Part shown: positions 45,101 through 57,100 of the stretch, in pieces
Layout of the letters: every line of letters starts with the position of its first letter
Position numbering within the stretch: the stretch's first letter is position 1
Assembly: GCA_030998015.1 (NCBI GenBank)
Contig: JARWMV010000086.1
Coordinates: 1-64,000 of the forward strand
Reading direction: 5' to 3'
Source of the DNA: Ceratorhiza oryzae-sativae
Lineage: Eukaryota; Basidiomycota; Agaricomycetes; Cantharellales; Ceratobasidiaceae
DNA: 64,000 nt
The notes under the pieces: model-generated
Database searches by the model: none
Seen by the model: only the letters and a program-made list of their open reading frames with translations
What the model was told of the DNA's origin: nothing
Position numbers and translations under genes: made by a program

Positions 45101-48100
45101 TCTTCAATGGCCTCCCAATGCGTTACCAAGCCTGTAAGGCCAGCGTATTGGGAGGGCCATTACCCCCCCAAACAATGCAGCATAGCTGCATCAGTTTGGG
45201 GGGTCAATGGTTGGTAGGACTTACAGATGGAGAGGGTACTTTTTGTTTAGTAAAAATGAGAGATCGATACTTACACAGATTTGCAATAGGAATGCACAAT
45301 GCAGCGTAGCTGCACATGTTTGGGGGTCAGTAGAGACTTACAATTATTACATTATTTAAAGACATTAGTTGGTTGTGGTCGTATTGACAAAGGAGAAGTA
45401 ATTTCAAACTATTCCATAGGTACTATGGAACATTTGTTGGAATACGTTCTTCCTATATTTGATAAATATTCTTTGTTGACTAGAAAAAAATTCCAGTTTG
45501 CCGCGCGCGTTAGTTGCTGGTGGGACTTGTCCCACCAACCAACGTGAGCAATCGCAACCGTTTGCGATTGCTAGTGCGCGGCATAATATCGATATTTAGC
45601 CGCCGGCTGAAAATGACGAACGGTCGTCATTTTCTACGAGGGAATCTTTAGGATTCCCTCTAACGCCGGCGGGAGGGATACTTTACAGGTTAGAAAAAAC
45701 AAAGAGCCTATATTAGTGAAACCCGAATCCGCGCGCGTTAGTTGCTGGTGGGACTTGTCCCACCAACCAACGTGAGCAATCGCAACCGTTTGCGATTGCT
45801 AGTGCGCGGCATAATATCGATATTTAGCCGCCGGCTGAAAATGACGAACGGTCGTCATTTTCTACGAGGGAATCTTTAGGATTCCCTCTAACGCCGGCGG
45901 GACGTTGCAAATGATTTATTGTCTATCGATGAAATCCTTAAATTAGAATATTTTGATAATTGGCTGATGGGATTTATAGAGGCCGAGGGTTGTTTTTCTA
46001 TCTCAAGAGAAAATAGTGGGAAAAGAATTAGACCTTATTTCCGCGCGCGTTAGTTGCTGGTGGGACTTGTCCCACCAACCAACGTGAGCAATCGCAACCG
46101 TTTGCGATTGCTAGTGCGCGGCATAATATCGATATTTAGCCGCCGGCTGAAAATGACGAACGGTCGTCATTTTCTACGAGGGAATCTTTATGTGAGGTAG
46201 CCTGGACTCATGGTCAAGGCTACCTCAACTGAGGATTCCCTCTAACGCCGGCGGGATCAGAAGTATGATGCTCACATTATGGGCGCTATTTCCAAAAGAC
46301 TTCATTTGAGAGATGTTCAAATAAGACATACTAGAAATAATATGTTTGCTTTGTCTGCAAAATCTAAACGGGAGTTACAAAGTGTTATAAATTTTATCGC
46401 TCATTCTAGCAGCGCGCTGTGCGGCTGCCCGTTAAATTTGTTGGACATAAAGGACTACAATTCAAACTTTGGATTAAAGAAATTCAAAAATTACCAAACT
46501 ACTCTTCATTAAATTTGCCTATTCACTACTAACAGAACCCCCTTTAGTTCTCTGCCTAAGGGCCCGAGAGCAAAAAAAAATCGGCCGCGCTTAGCGCGCC
46601 CTTGAAGATAGTGATGTACTCCGAACAGTACGGTAACGTGCTGAGTGTAGCGAGACCAAGAGAAAAACTTCTTGGGGGGCTACCAACTACTCGGTCAAAT
46701 GCTACTTTAAATAGATTCTTCTCATTACACTATCTATTACCATTCGTGTTAGCAGCTTTAGCAGCAATGCACTTATTAGCTTGGAAAAGGGCTTAAAATA
46801 TAATGAAAACGAAGTCCCTTACAGGGAAAGAGCATCTTCTGTCCAAATTATGTCAATTAAATTACACTATATGCTGGGACACCTGTAATCCCTGAAAAGA
46901 CATGCAAATATCTTAAAATTCACGAGGATTGGGCTATCAGCAGGGCATTAAACACATTAAACCCTCAGAGAATTTATGTGTAACACTATTAAATTTCGCC
47001 AAATCTACATAAATGGGGATTATGGAAATATTATAGTGAAGATAAATTCCAACCTTATTTGCCTAGTCAGGCATATTCCTAACCTAAAAAAAGGTCGGGG
47101 GGGTTCGCATCTATTTAGTAAATGTTCCCCTCCGCGCTCTTTGATCGCCCGCAGGGCGGCCTAAGCGCGGAGGGCTCCAATAATCGATGATTTGCGAAGG
47201 CAAATCTACACCCTGCCTAGAGAACTGCGCTTTAGCGCACGTCTTGGCAGGGGTATCGATTAGCGGGGTAGTGTTTCCCCAATTCGTGCTCGTCTACTAA
47301 CTAGAGAGGAAAAAAATAGTATTAGTCTCAACGGCCTCCCAATGCGTTACCAAGCCTGTAAGGCACGCCCTACGGGCCAGCGTATTGGGAGTGCCATTAC
47401 CCCCCCAAACAATGCAGCATAGCTGCATCAGTTTGGGGGGTCAACGATAATCTTTCCGAAATTTTGGTTGGAATCCGTTTAGGTGACGGCCACATGAGAA
47501 AGTTCAATCTTAGAGCCGAAAGTAAATCAAATGCAAGATTGGTTATCACCCCTGCCTGGGCAACTGCGCTTTAGCGCACGTCTTGGCAGGGGTAACAAAG
47601 CGAAAAACAAAGTGATTTAGTTTATCACCCTGCCTGGGCAACTGCGCTTTAGCGCACGTCTTGGCAGGGGTAATATTTTTGACCCGTGCACGCCTGCGAA
47701 CGCCTTGGCTTAAGCCAAGCAAGCTTGGCTCATATTGACCTTAAGGTCAATGTAAGCCAAGGCGGCCCTGGCGTGCGCGCGGCGTCTGATTCCGAGGTAC
47801 CCTGGAACTTAAAGTTCCAGGGTACCTCGCAATACCTCGCCGCGAACGCGGCCTCGATATCCATTACCCCTCGGGTCTACGCGTATCGGCTGAAATCTTG
47901 GGTTACACCTAAGATTTCAGCCGATAAGCGGGGGTATGATTTATTTAAGGATTTTTGTGGTTCTGCTCCTGTAAAAAAATCCTCTCTAATTAAAGAAACA
48001 GGAAATACTAGACACCCTCCGCGCTCTTTGATCGCCCGCAGGGCGGCCTAAGCGCGGAGGGCTCCACTAATCGATGATTTGCGAAGGCAAATCTACACCC

Positions 48101-51100
48101 TGCCTAGAGAACTGCGCTTTAGCGCACGTCTTGGCAGGGGTATCGATTAGCGGGGTTATGTAACATTTGCAACCAGAACTCTGCCTTGTTTCAATAATCT
48201 ATATTCACAATTCTATAATAATAGAGTAAAAATAGTGCCCTTAAACATTAAGGATAGTTTAACAGCTGACCCCCAATGATTGCAATGCGCGCCACAAAAC
48301 TTGTGGCGCCATTGACCCCCCACGCATCGGCCAAATCTTAGGTGTAAACCAAGATTTCAGCCGATGCGTGTAGGGTCATCCAGCATTGTATTTATATATA
48401 AATACATGCTGTTGACCCCAAACTGCCATTCCTTGACAATTCCTTAGGAAATGTCAAGGATTGGTGTAGGTAATGGCCCCCCCCAATACGTTTGTGACGC
48501 ATTGGGAGGCCATTGCCTTATTGGGGGTCACCTGTTGGTTTGGCCTATTGGTTTATGGGTGACGCTACTTGGGTAGGTTCTGGAGTTAGAAGCGTATGCT
48601 TATTGAAATTACCCTTTAATTTATATCTGGTTTGAATAAATTTTACTACAACCCTCCGCGCTCTTTGATCGCCCGCAGGGCGGCCTAAGCGCGGAGGGCG
48701 CCACTAATCGATGATTTGCGAAGGCAAATCTACACCCTGCCTAGAGAACTGCGCTTTAGCGCACGTCTTGGCAGGGGTATCGATTAGCGGGGCATTGTTA
48801 ATTTTTAATAAAAGAGATTCTTCCATGCAAGCCGCCGGCGTTAGAGGGAATCCGAAAGATTCCCTCTAACGCCGGCGGGCCGAATCTTTTGACAATAATA
48901 CTTCTAAGTAGTACGGGGTTCTTATTCCTAGCTAAAGCTAGCAATCTGAGACCTTGGCTACAGCTAGGGAAGGATATTTAGAGATTATTACTTTACCTTT
49001 AATTATAAATATGTTTTTTTTATTAAATTACACAAATCGAGCTATTGCTCTATTTTCTTTTCAATTAATTTCTCTTTTTACTAAAATAATAGCAACTAGA
49101 GCACTACTTTACGCCGTAGACCCCCGACATTGCCGCGCGCGTTAGTTGCTGGTGGGACTTGTCCCACCAACCAACGTGAGCAATCGCAACCGTTTGCGAT
49201 TGCTAGTGCGCGGCATAATATCGATATTTAGCCGCCGGCTGAAAATGACGAACGGTCGTCATTTTCTACGAGGGAATCTTTAGGATTCCCTCTAACGCCG
49301 GCGGGCATTACAATATCGGGGGGTTGCTGCCCACCAAACAATGCAGCGTAGCTGCACATGTTTGGGGATCAGTAGTATTTTCAATCTGTTTTGTTTATAC
49401 TCAATCATTCACTTCTGATGGTTTAATTTTACTTTATTGCTCCCCATCTGAAGTTGATTGGTCAACCCACCACCTTTTGATGGGTGCTTTAGTTCCCCTT
49501 AACCCGGCTGATGATAAACCCCGCCGGTTAATATTAACTAAGGCTGAAAAAGAAGCTTTTTCAGTGAGCCCGGAATTGAAAGAAATTTTTATTGGCCTTC
49601 TTCTAGGAGACCTTTACGCTCAAAAACGAAGTCTAAATACTAGATTCCGCCGGCGTTAGAGGGAATCCTAAAGATTCCCTCGTAGAAAATGACGACCGTT
49701 CGTCATTTTCAGCCGGCGGCTAAATATCGATATTATGCCGCGCACTAGCAATCGCAAACGGTTGCGATTGCTCACGTTGGTTGGTGGGACAAGTCCCACC
49801 AGCAACTAACGCGCGCGGAGCCAGGGAATGTTGCATCAAAATTATTTGGAACATTTATACGGTCTTTTCCAAGAATTCTGTCCTCAAGCTCCAAAATCAC
49901 AAATTCCACAGCCGGATAAAAGAACTGGCAAAGTGTATACTTCTGTCAGATTTCGTACTTATTCCTTACCTTGCTTCAATTATGACCCGTGCACGCCTGC
50001 GAACGCCTTGGCTTGCCAAGGCGGCCCTGGCGTGCGCGCGGCTCGCCGCGAACGCGGCCTCGTTAACAATGCCCACGGGTCGTTGACCCTCCGCTCTATT
50101 ACCCCTGCCAAGACGTGCGCTAAAGCGCAGTTCTCTAGGCAGGGCGGCTGAAATCTTGGGTTACACCTAAGATTTTAGCCGATAGAGCGGGGGCATTATT
50201 ACGATTTGTTCTATCTCGCCGGTAAAAAAAGTCCCATCAAACATCCCGACTCAAGGGCAGCATGTATCTATTACACATAGTGTAATATATAAATACATGC
50301 TGCCCTAGAGTAGGTGATTTATTAACACCTTTAAGTCTTGCCTACTGCCCCCCAAACATGTGCAGCTACGCTGCATTGTTTGAGGGGCATCTGAATTTGT
50401 GACGATGGTAGCTGGGATAAAGGCAAAGGATTTGTCGTATTGTGTACAAATTCATTTACATTAGAAGAAGTAAATCTTTTGGTTGGTGTCTTAAATAAAA
50501 AATTTGATTTAAGATGTTACGTAAACAACCATTCTAGTGGTGGTTTTGTAATTATAATACCAGCTTATTCTGTTCCTATTTTGCAAAATGTATGTGGGCC
50601 CTACTTGCCTACTGCCCCCCAAACATGTGCAGCTACGCTGCATTGTTTGGGGGTCACCAGTTAATCTTTCGGGGTCAGGTATCCTGCGGCTAGTTAGTTG
50701 TAAATAGAAAAATTTCATTCAAACCGATAACTTCACATTAAAGGAAGTAAATTTATTAATTGATGTTATTAATTCTAAATTTGGTTTAAATTCATCTATT
50801 AATGTTGCAAATAAATCTAAAAATCAGTATAGCATATACATCCCTAAAAAAGATTTGGATTTACTAAGAAAATTGGTAACTCCACACTTTCTTCCTACTT
50901 TTTTGTATAAATTAGGTATTAGTGAAAAAAAAGATTAGCTTCACCAACACGGGTCAAGTAACCCTCAAACCTAGGGGGTCGCCTAGCTATATGCTGGAAA
51001 GTCTTAAGGCAATACTACAAAAGATTGCTTTTGTTAAAAAGTTTTTGCCCCATTAAGACAATCAGCAATAAATATTTAGCAGTCCGTAGCCTGCGGCTTC

Positions 51101-54100
51101 CGCGTTCTTAGGCTGCGGGCTGTTTAAACTTTATCCAACGATTGTACGCTAGCTCACCTTAATGTCTATCATTGATGTGAAAGATAAAATCTACTTTAGA
51201 TTATTTAACTAATAACCTCGAATATTTTAACAGACAGCGAAGTAAATTTAATTCAAACAGGTAGTGCAACTATTAACGGGAAAACTGAAAATTACACAAA
51301 AGAGGAGATTTTAGATCGAATAAATTACTCCGCCGGCGTTAGAGGGAATCCTAAAGATTCCCTCGTAGAAAATGACGACCGTTCGTCATTTTCAGCCGGC
51401 GGCTAAATATCGATATTATGCCGCGCACTAGCAATCGCAAACGGTTGCGATTGCTCACGTTGGTTGGTGGGACAAGTCCCACCAGCAACTAACGCGCGCG
51501 GGCAACTATGTTTTAGTTTCATCTGGAGATCTCTTTCGGCAAATAGCGAACGGAATGTTCCAAGCTGAAGGAAGTGTAACTGGAAAATTTATTAATTCTA
51601 ATTCTCATTATTTTCAGCCACAATTGGCTATAAGTCAAAATGTTTCGGATTCAAGTATAAGATTTATGGTTACTCTTCACCATGCCCTGGCTGGGACTGG
51701 GTCTATCCGTGTAACTCTAACTAGTGACCCCCCAAACTGATGCAGCTATGCTGCATTGTTTGGGGGGGTAATGGCCCTCCCAATACGTTGGCCCGTAGGG
51801 CCTTACAGGCTTGGTAACGCATTGGGAGGTCAGTGGAAATAAATGGAATATTAGTTTAGTAACTGAATCTTGGAAAGATATTTTTAAAATTTGGATTCCT
51901 TATTTTAATCAAGTAACAGGGGCCAAGTATTGTGCATTTCAAATTCTCGAAAAATTGCAACACCTTAACACATTAAACACTCCTCACGCGGCCTGGGAGA
52001 GTATCCACCTAGCCTACAGTCTGTCAGGGGAGAGTTCCTCGTTTTAAATTAAGTCTTAAAGAAAAACTAAATGCTGTCATTGCTGATATGAATTTTGACT
52101 CTGTAGGGCTCCCAAGCAATAACAACAAACCCCTCGGGTCTACGCGTATCGGCTGAAATCTTGGGTTACACCTAAGATTTTAGCCGATAAGCGGGGGTTT
52201 GATTGCTTATTTCCTTTACTGTTATCTTTAAAAGATTATTGGTATTGGAAAGAGGACCAATTAAATGTGTTTTCTATAGTTGAAAATTATTACGCAGTTA
52301 AAGCCCACCGTCTTATCGCAGGTTTGACCAGTTTAGTGACGTATTTGTTTAGCATCCCTTATTTGATAGATAGTGATAAACGAACTGTTACTCTATCGTC
52401 TTGCTTAGAATCCATAAAAAACATGGAAGAAGCTAAAAATAATAGGTCAACTGCAGGTCACTATATGACCCGTGCACGCCTGCGAACGCCTTGGCTTAAG
52501 CCAAGCAAGCTTGGCTCATATTGACCTTAAGGTCAATGTAAGCCAAGGCGGCCCTGGCGTGCGCGCGGCGTCTGATTCCGAGGTACCCTGGAACTTAAAG
52601 TTCCAGGGTACCTCGCAATACCTCGCCGCGAACGCGGCCTCGATAACCATACCCACCCCAAACTGCCATTCCTTGACAATTCCTTAGGAAATGTCAAGGA
52701 TTGGTGTTTGGGGGTCAGCTGTAGCTTTTAGAGACTCCCGCCGGCGTTAGAGGGAATCCTCAGTTGAGGTAGCCTTGACCATGAGTCCAGGCTACCTCAC
52801 ATAAAGATTCCCTCGTAGAAAATGACGACCGTTCGTCATTTTCAGCCGGCGGCTAAATATCGATATTATGCCGCGCACTAGCAATCGCAAACGGTTGCGA
52901 TTGCTCACGTTGGTTGGTGGGACAAGTCCCACCAGCAACTAACGCGCGCGGAGTTGGTTAAGACTTAAATTGGATCGACAACTCCTTGACAGATAAGGAA
53001 AATAATTATAGGAGTGTTAGGTATTTCAGGAAATGTTGATAGACTAAGTTTCCACCCATTCTTTACTTTCAAAGATTTGGTGACAGTATTCTTATTCTTA
53101 TTAACTCTATCTATTTTTGTATTCTATATGCCTAATGTCTTAGGTCCCTCATGGCCTCTTCAATTTGAAGAAAATAACGTTATATGCTGGAACGACTTAG
53201 AAATTATAGTGCTTTAAGCAAAAATCTGTAATTTTGTCATGTTTATCAGCAGATATATTTAAAAATCACATTGCTTTACCATTTATTCTTACACTGGGGA
53301 GTTTATGTTTTATTATGTATCTCAGAGACTGTACACGTTAATCCATTTTGATTTAAAATAGAATGGGTAAGATACAGTCCGTTTAATAAATACTTTTTTA
53401 CAATTTTGTAGTCACAGTCTGGTAGGGATCATCATCGGAGATGATGGGTAAAGAATTATTTCAATAAAAGAAGAATTAACAATAATTGAACGTTTAAAAA
53501 AACCTTGTCTATTAATTTGTTAAATGGTTAAGTCGGCAAGTTGTGAATAACCCAAAATGAGACATTTTGGTTACCTATTAGAATATTCATTTATTCTAAC
53601 TATATATTTTATTCCCATGTTGTCCACATCTCTGTGCACGACAAATCCGCGTATTTGTTCTTGGGACCGATGCTTGAAGCCCCACAAAGGCTAGGGGGGA
53701 AGACATTTAATTCAAACCCCACCGAAGAATACGATTCTTTGGTGACATACAGTAATTAGCTGATTGTTTTGATCAGGTGCTGACAACACGGGTTATATGT
53801 TAAACATTATGCGTTGTATCTATCCATTTTATTTAACTTTAACTTCCTTATTTGACGGAAATAATTTAATGTTTTAAATGAAAATTTTAAGAACTTCTCT
53901 TATTTATATATTTATGTTAATTGCGTTACTTTATGTTTCTAGATTCTTTTTATTTACTGGCCCGCCGGCGTTAGAGGGAATCCTAAAGATTCCCTCGTAG
54001 AAAATGACGACCGTTCGTCATTTTCAGCCGGCGGCTAAATATCGATATTATGCCGCGCACTAGCAATCGCAAACGGTTGCGATTGCTCACGTTGGTTGGT

Positions 54101-57100
54101 GGGACAAGTCCCACCAGCAACTAACGCGCGCGGAGTAACGAATTTGACATTTCTATTGGCACCCCTGCCTGGGCAACTGCGCTTTAGCGCACGTCTTGGC
54201 AGGGGTAATTAATAACATCTTTATTGCCCGTAAAACCCGTGTATGAAAAAATGAGTGACCCTTCGGGCCCCATCATCGGAGATGACCTTATTGGCTCTTA
54301 GGGCTAATCGAGGCTGAATCTAATTTTATTACCCGTGCACGCCTGCGAACGCCTTGGCTTGCCAAGGCGGCCCTGGCGTGCGCGCGGCTCGCCGCGAACG
54401 CGGCCTCGTTAACAATGCCCACGGGTCGTTGACCCTCCGCTCTATTACCCCTGCCAAGACGTGCGCTAAAGCGCAGTTCTCTAGGCAGGGCGGCTGAAAT
54501 CTTGGGTTACACCTAAGATTTTAGCCGATAGAGCGGGGGCATTATTTCTAAAACTGCCGCAAATTCCGGAGGAGACCAAACCTCAATAGACGTACCAATA
54601 GACCCCCAATGCGTTGCAGCGTATTGGGGGGCTATTGCCCCCCCAAACAATGCAGCGTAGCTGCATTTGTTTGGGGGGTCAATAGCGACTGACGTTGACT
54701 CTATTGAAAAAAATGATAAATTTAGAGCAAATTTCACCATAGCTTTAACAGCAGCACAAAAACCTGTATTAGACGCTATTAAAATTTTCATAGATCAATT
54801 AGGGAGAAATCCTCTATGTCCTGATTTAGACATTCCACGATGTGGTGTTAATTTTAGAAAATCCCAAAGTAATACAACAAATCCTATGTATGCTTTAGTT
54901 ATCTCGGGCTATCCTGGCCCAGGCATAACGGCCAGGGCCGTAGCGGGTCTTATAAAAATATATAAGAAGAGGATATAAAATCGTATCCTCACAAAAATTT
55001 TAACCATACTCCTCTGACTTACCCTTTCTAACTATATCACTACTTGAAGCCGTGCTTCGGGTTTAACCGGGCACGTGTTGGGATTGGTTTATTTTATTTA
55101 TACCGTACCACCAGTACCAGCCTTGCAGGGTGGCTACTGGTCGGTACGAATAATAGGGTCTCACTAATATTGTTATTTGTAAAAGAATACATTAGATGGG
55201 TTTACCTAATCCCTCCGCGCTCTTTGATCGCCCGCAGGGCGGCCTAAGCGCGGAGGGCTCCACTAATCGATGATTTGCGAAGGCAAATCTACATCGATTG
55301 GCGGGGTATAGTAAATGAAGAGAAAGGCCCTAGGTTTTGTCTTATGATGTATGGCTGTGTTTGACAAAAGCACTGTTATGCATTCATAGAAGATATGATT
55401 TATATTAGCTGCTCACTCTCTAATATGATATACCTTTAAAATGTCAGTCTTATAAATATTTTAATTAACAATTATGAAAAGAAATCACTTAACTAGAGCA
55501 GAACGATTACAGTTCTCTTTACCTCAAAATCTAAAAAACATTCTTGTCGGGCGCCTGATGTATGCATTCGAAAACAAAAAACTAGTGTGAATGTAAATTT
55601 ACAATTTAGTCAAGGAATCCTTCCCGCCGGCGTTAGAGGGAATCCTAAAGATTCCCTCGTAGAAAATGACGACCGTTCGTCATTTTCAGCCGGCGGCTAA
55701 ATATCGATATTATGCCGCGCACTAGCAATCGCAAACGGTTGCGATTGCTCACGTTGGTTGGTGGGACAAGTCCCACCAGCAACTAACGCGCGCGGACCTT
55801 ATGCACTTGTATGATTTATTTAAAACTTATTGCGGTGCGGGTCCTAAAATAATTAAACAGGCTGCAGATAAAAGAACAGGCAAAAATTACAGCACCCCGC
55901 TAATCGATACCCCTGCCAAGACGTGCGCTAAAGCGCAGTTCTCTAGGCAGGGTGTAGATTTGCCTTCGCAAATCATCGATTAGTGGAGCCCTCCGCGCTT
56001 AGGCCGCCCTGCGGGCGATCAAAGAGCGCGGAGGGAATTAGCTTTCCAAAGTTTTGCATTGCCTTGTTTTGTTCCACTGTTTAATCTGTTTTACTTTGAA
56101 GGAAAAAAAATCATTCCAACTAACATAACCCCGCTAATCGATACCCCTGCCAAGACGTGCGCTAAAGCGCAGTTCTCTAGGCAGGGTGTAGATTTGCCTT
56201 CGCAAATCATCGATTAGTGGAGCCCTCCGCGCTTAGGCCGCCCTGCGGGCGATCAAAGAGCGCGGAGGGATGAGTTACTGACAGTTCATTCTTTAGCTTT
56301 TTGGTTGTGTGATGACGGTAGTTTCAATAAATCAGACCAAAGGGTTATTCTTTGTACAGAATGTTTTACTTTAGAAGAAGTTAACTTATTAGCGAATACT
56401 CTAAATTGCAAATGGAATTTAGAATGCTACATACCGTCGCGCTGGGACCGCCCGAATGGATGCCCGTAGGGCTTGGAAATCGCATTTCGGGCGTCCCCAG
56501 CGCGGCCGGCGCGGCCGAGAGTGCATGATTTGGTGTCCCATTGATGGGACGCCAAATCTACATGCATTCTCGAGTGAATAAAACAAATAATGGAGGTGCT
56601 AGAATAGTAATCCCACGAAGATCATTACCTATTTTACAATCCTACCCCTGCCAAGACGTCTTGGCAGGGGTATCGATTAGCGGGGTGATGCTTCAAACCC
56701 CCGCTTAGGGTCAACCAGCATTGTATTTATATATAAATACATGCTGTTGACCCGAGGGGTTTGGTTACCGAGGCCGCGTTCGCGGCGAGGTATTGCGAGG
56801 TACCCTGGAACTTTAAGTTCCAGGGTACCTCGGAATCAGACGCCGCGCGCACGCCAGGGCCGACTTGGCTTGATTATTGACCTTAAGGTCAATATGAGCC
56901 AAGGCGTTCGCAGGCGTGCACGGGTTCATAAGATAGGTCTTTAATATTTTAATACTTGGACATTGAACAATGGAAAGGTACTCCGCCGGCGTTAGAGGGA
57001 ATCCTAAAGATTCCCTCGTAGAAAATGACGACCGTTCGTCATTTTCAGCCGGCGGCTAAATATCGATATTATGCCGCGCACTAGCAATCGCAAACGGTTG

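Larger units (their letters stand above)
44874..46532 (+). pseudogene. LAGLIDADG HEG fused to cob exon 4, carrying six mini-elements
   Basis: Frame follows exon 4: [30 protein letters not shown] (45111-45210), [14 protein letters not shown] (first motif), [13 protein letters not shown], short E (45297-45330), [32 protein letters not shown] (45501), [19 protein letters not shown] (45729), [35 protein letters not shown] (second motif), A (46041), [28 protein letters not shown], 23-bp unit, [14 protein letters not shown], ending LPIHY-stop. E, short E and the 23-mer rejoin the frame exactly; the A copies do so within one or two bases. Confidence 0.88.
44874..46694 (+). other. cob intron 4 (group I)
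   Basis: Lies between FSV and NATLNRF; junctions uncertain by one base. Likely core remnant at 46540-46690 (GAAGATAGTGATGTACTCC). Encodes a HEG fused to exon 4. Confidence 0.75.
48954..50700 (+). pseudogene. PADDK-type HEG nested inside the cob intron 5 HEG
   Basis: [57 protein letters not shown] (first motif), A (49647), [38 protein letters not shown]' (49985), [11 protein letters not shown], an insert with ATGCTGCCC (50263-50316), [10 protein letters not shown] (50345), [20 protein letters not shown] (second motif), [37 protein letters not shown]. Its MMxYKIGL-type end is replaced by an E hairpin. Confidence 0.75.
46782..50938 (+). other. cob intron 5 (group I) with two nested HEGs
   Basis: TTAGCT|...TTAG|CTTCACC. 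IB-like core 46860-46980: TATATGCTGGGACACC, ATCAGCAGGGCA and CAGAGAATTTATGTGTAA. It carries one HEG split into two parts by a second HEG, and at least ten mini-elements. Confidence 0.8.
47281..50938 (+). pseudogene. LAGLIDADG HEG of cob intron 5, split by another HEG
   Basis: N part: [31 protein letters not shown] (first motif), two G hairpins, B (47682), [19 protein letters not shown] (48015), [33 protein letters not shown] (48268-48531), [18 protein letters not shown] (second motif; ATW replaces the usual DGSW). C part from about 50715: [39 protein letters not shown] to [16 protein letters not shown] (50937). The gap 48600-50712 holds the second HEG. Confidence 0.75.
51230..52735 (+). pseudogene. 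LAGLIDADG HEG of cob intron 6
   Basis: [31 protein letters not shown] (51330-51501), [38 protein letters not shown] (motif), [17 protein letters not shown] (51727-51831), [37 protein letters not shown], then one frame over [20 protein letters not shown], a B fragment (52129-52198), [40 protein letters not shown]. Then truncated B (52468) and A (52738). A and E join in frame when left out. Confidence 0.78.
50966..53016 (+). other. cob intron 6 (group I)
   Basis: AACCCT|...AGTG|TTAGGTATTTC. Core begins TATATGCTGGAAAGTC (50987) with GACAATCAGCAATAA (51058). Encodes a HEG broken by A, E, B and A elements. Confidence 0.8.
55476..56946 (+). pseudogene. PADDK-type HEG nested inside the cob intron 7 HEG
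   Basis: [34 protein letters not shown] (55624), [28 protein letters not shown] (55895-56035), [28 protein letters not shown] (56129-56269), [20 protein letters not shown] (motif), [20 protein letters not shown], a compound GC hairpin (56436-56577), [15 protein letters not shown] fragment, ML, B (56699), HKIGL-stop. Leaving out both full C copies and this A keeps one frame. Confidence 0.78.

Noticed and set aside
46408..46430. Normal HEG coding sequence
   Set aside because: The frame before and after does not match through it, and the same unit occurs as an array in another HEG.
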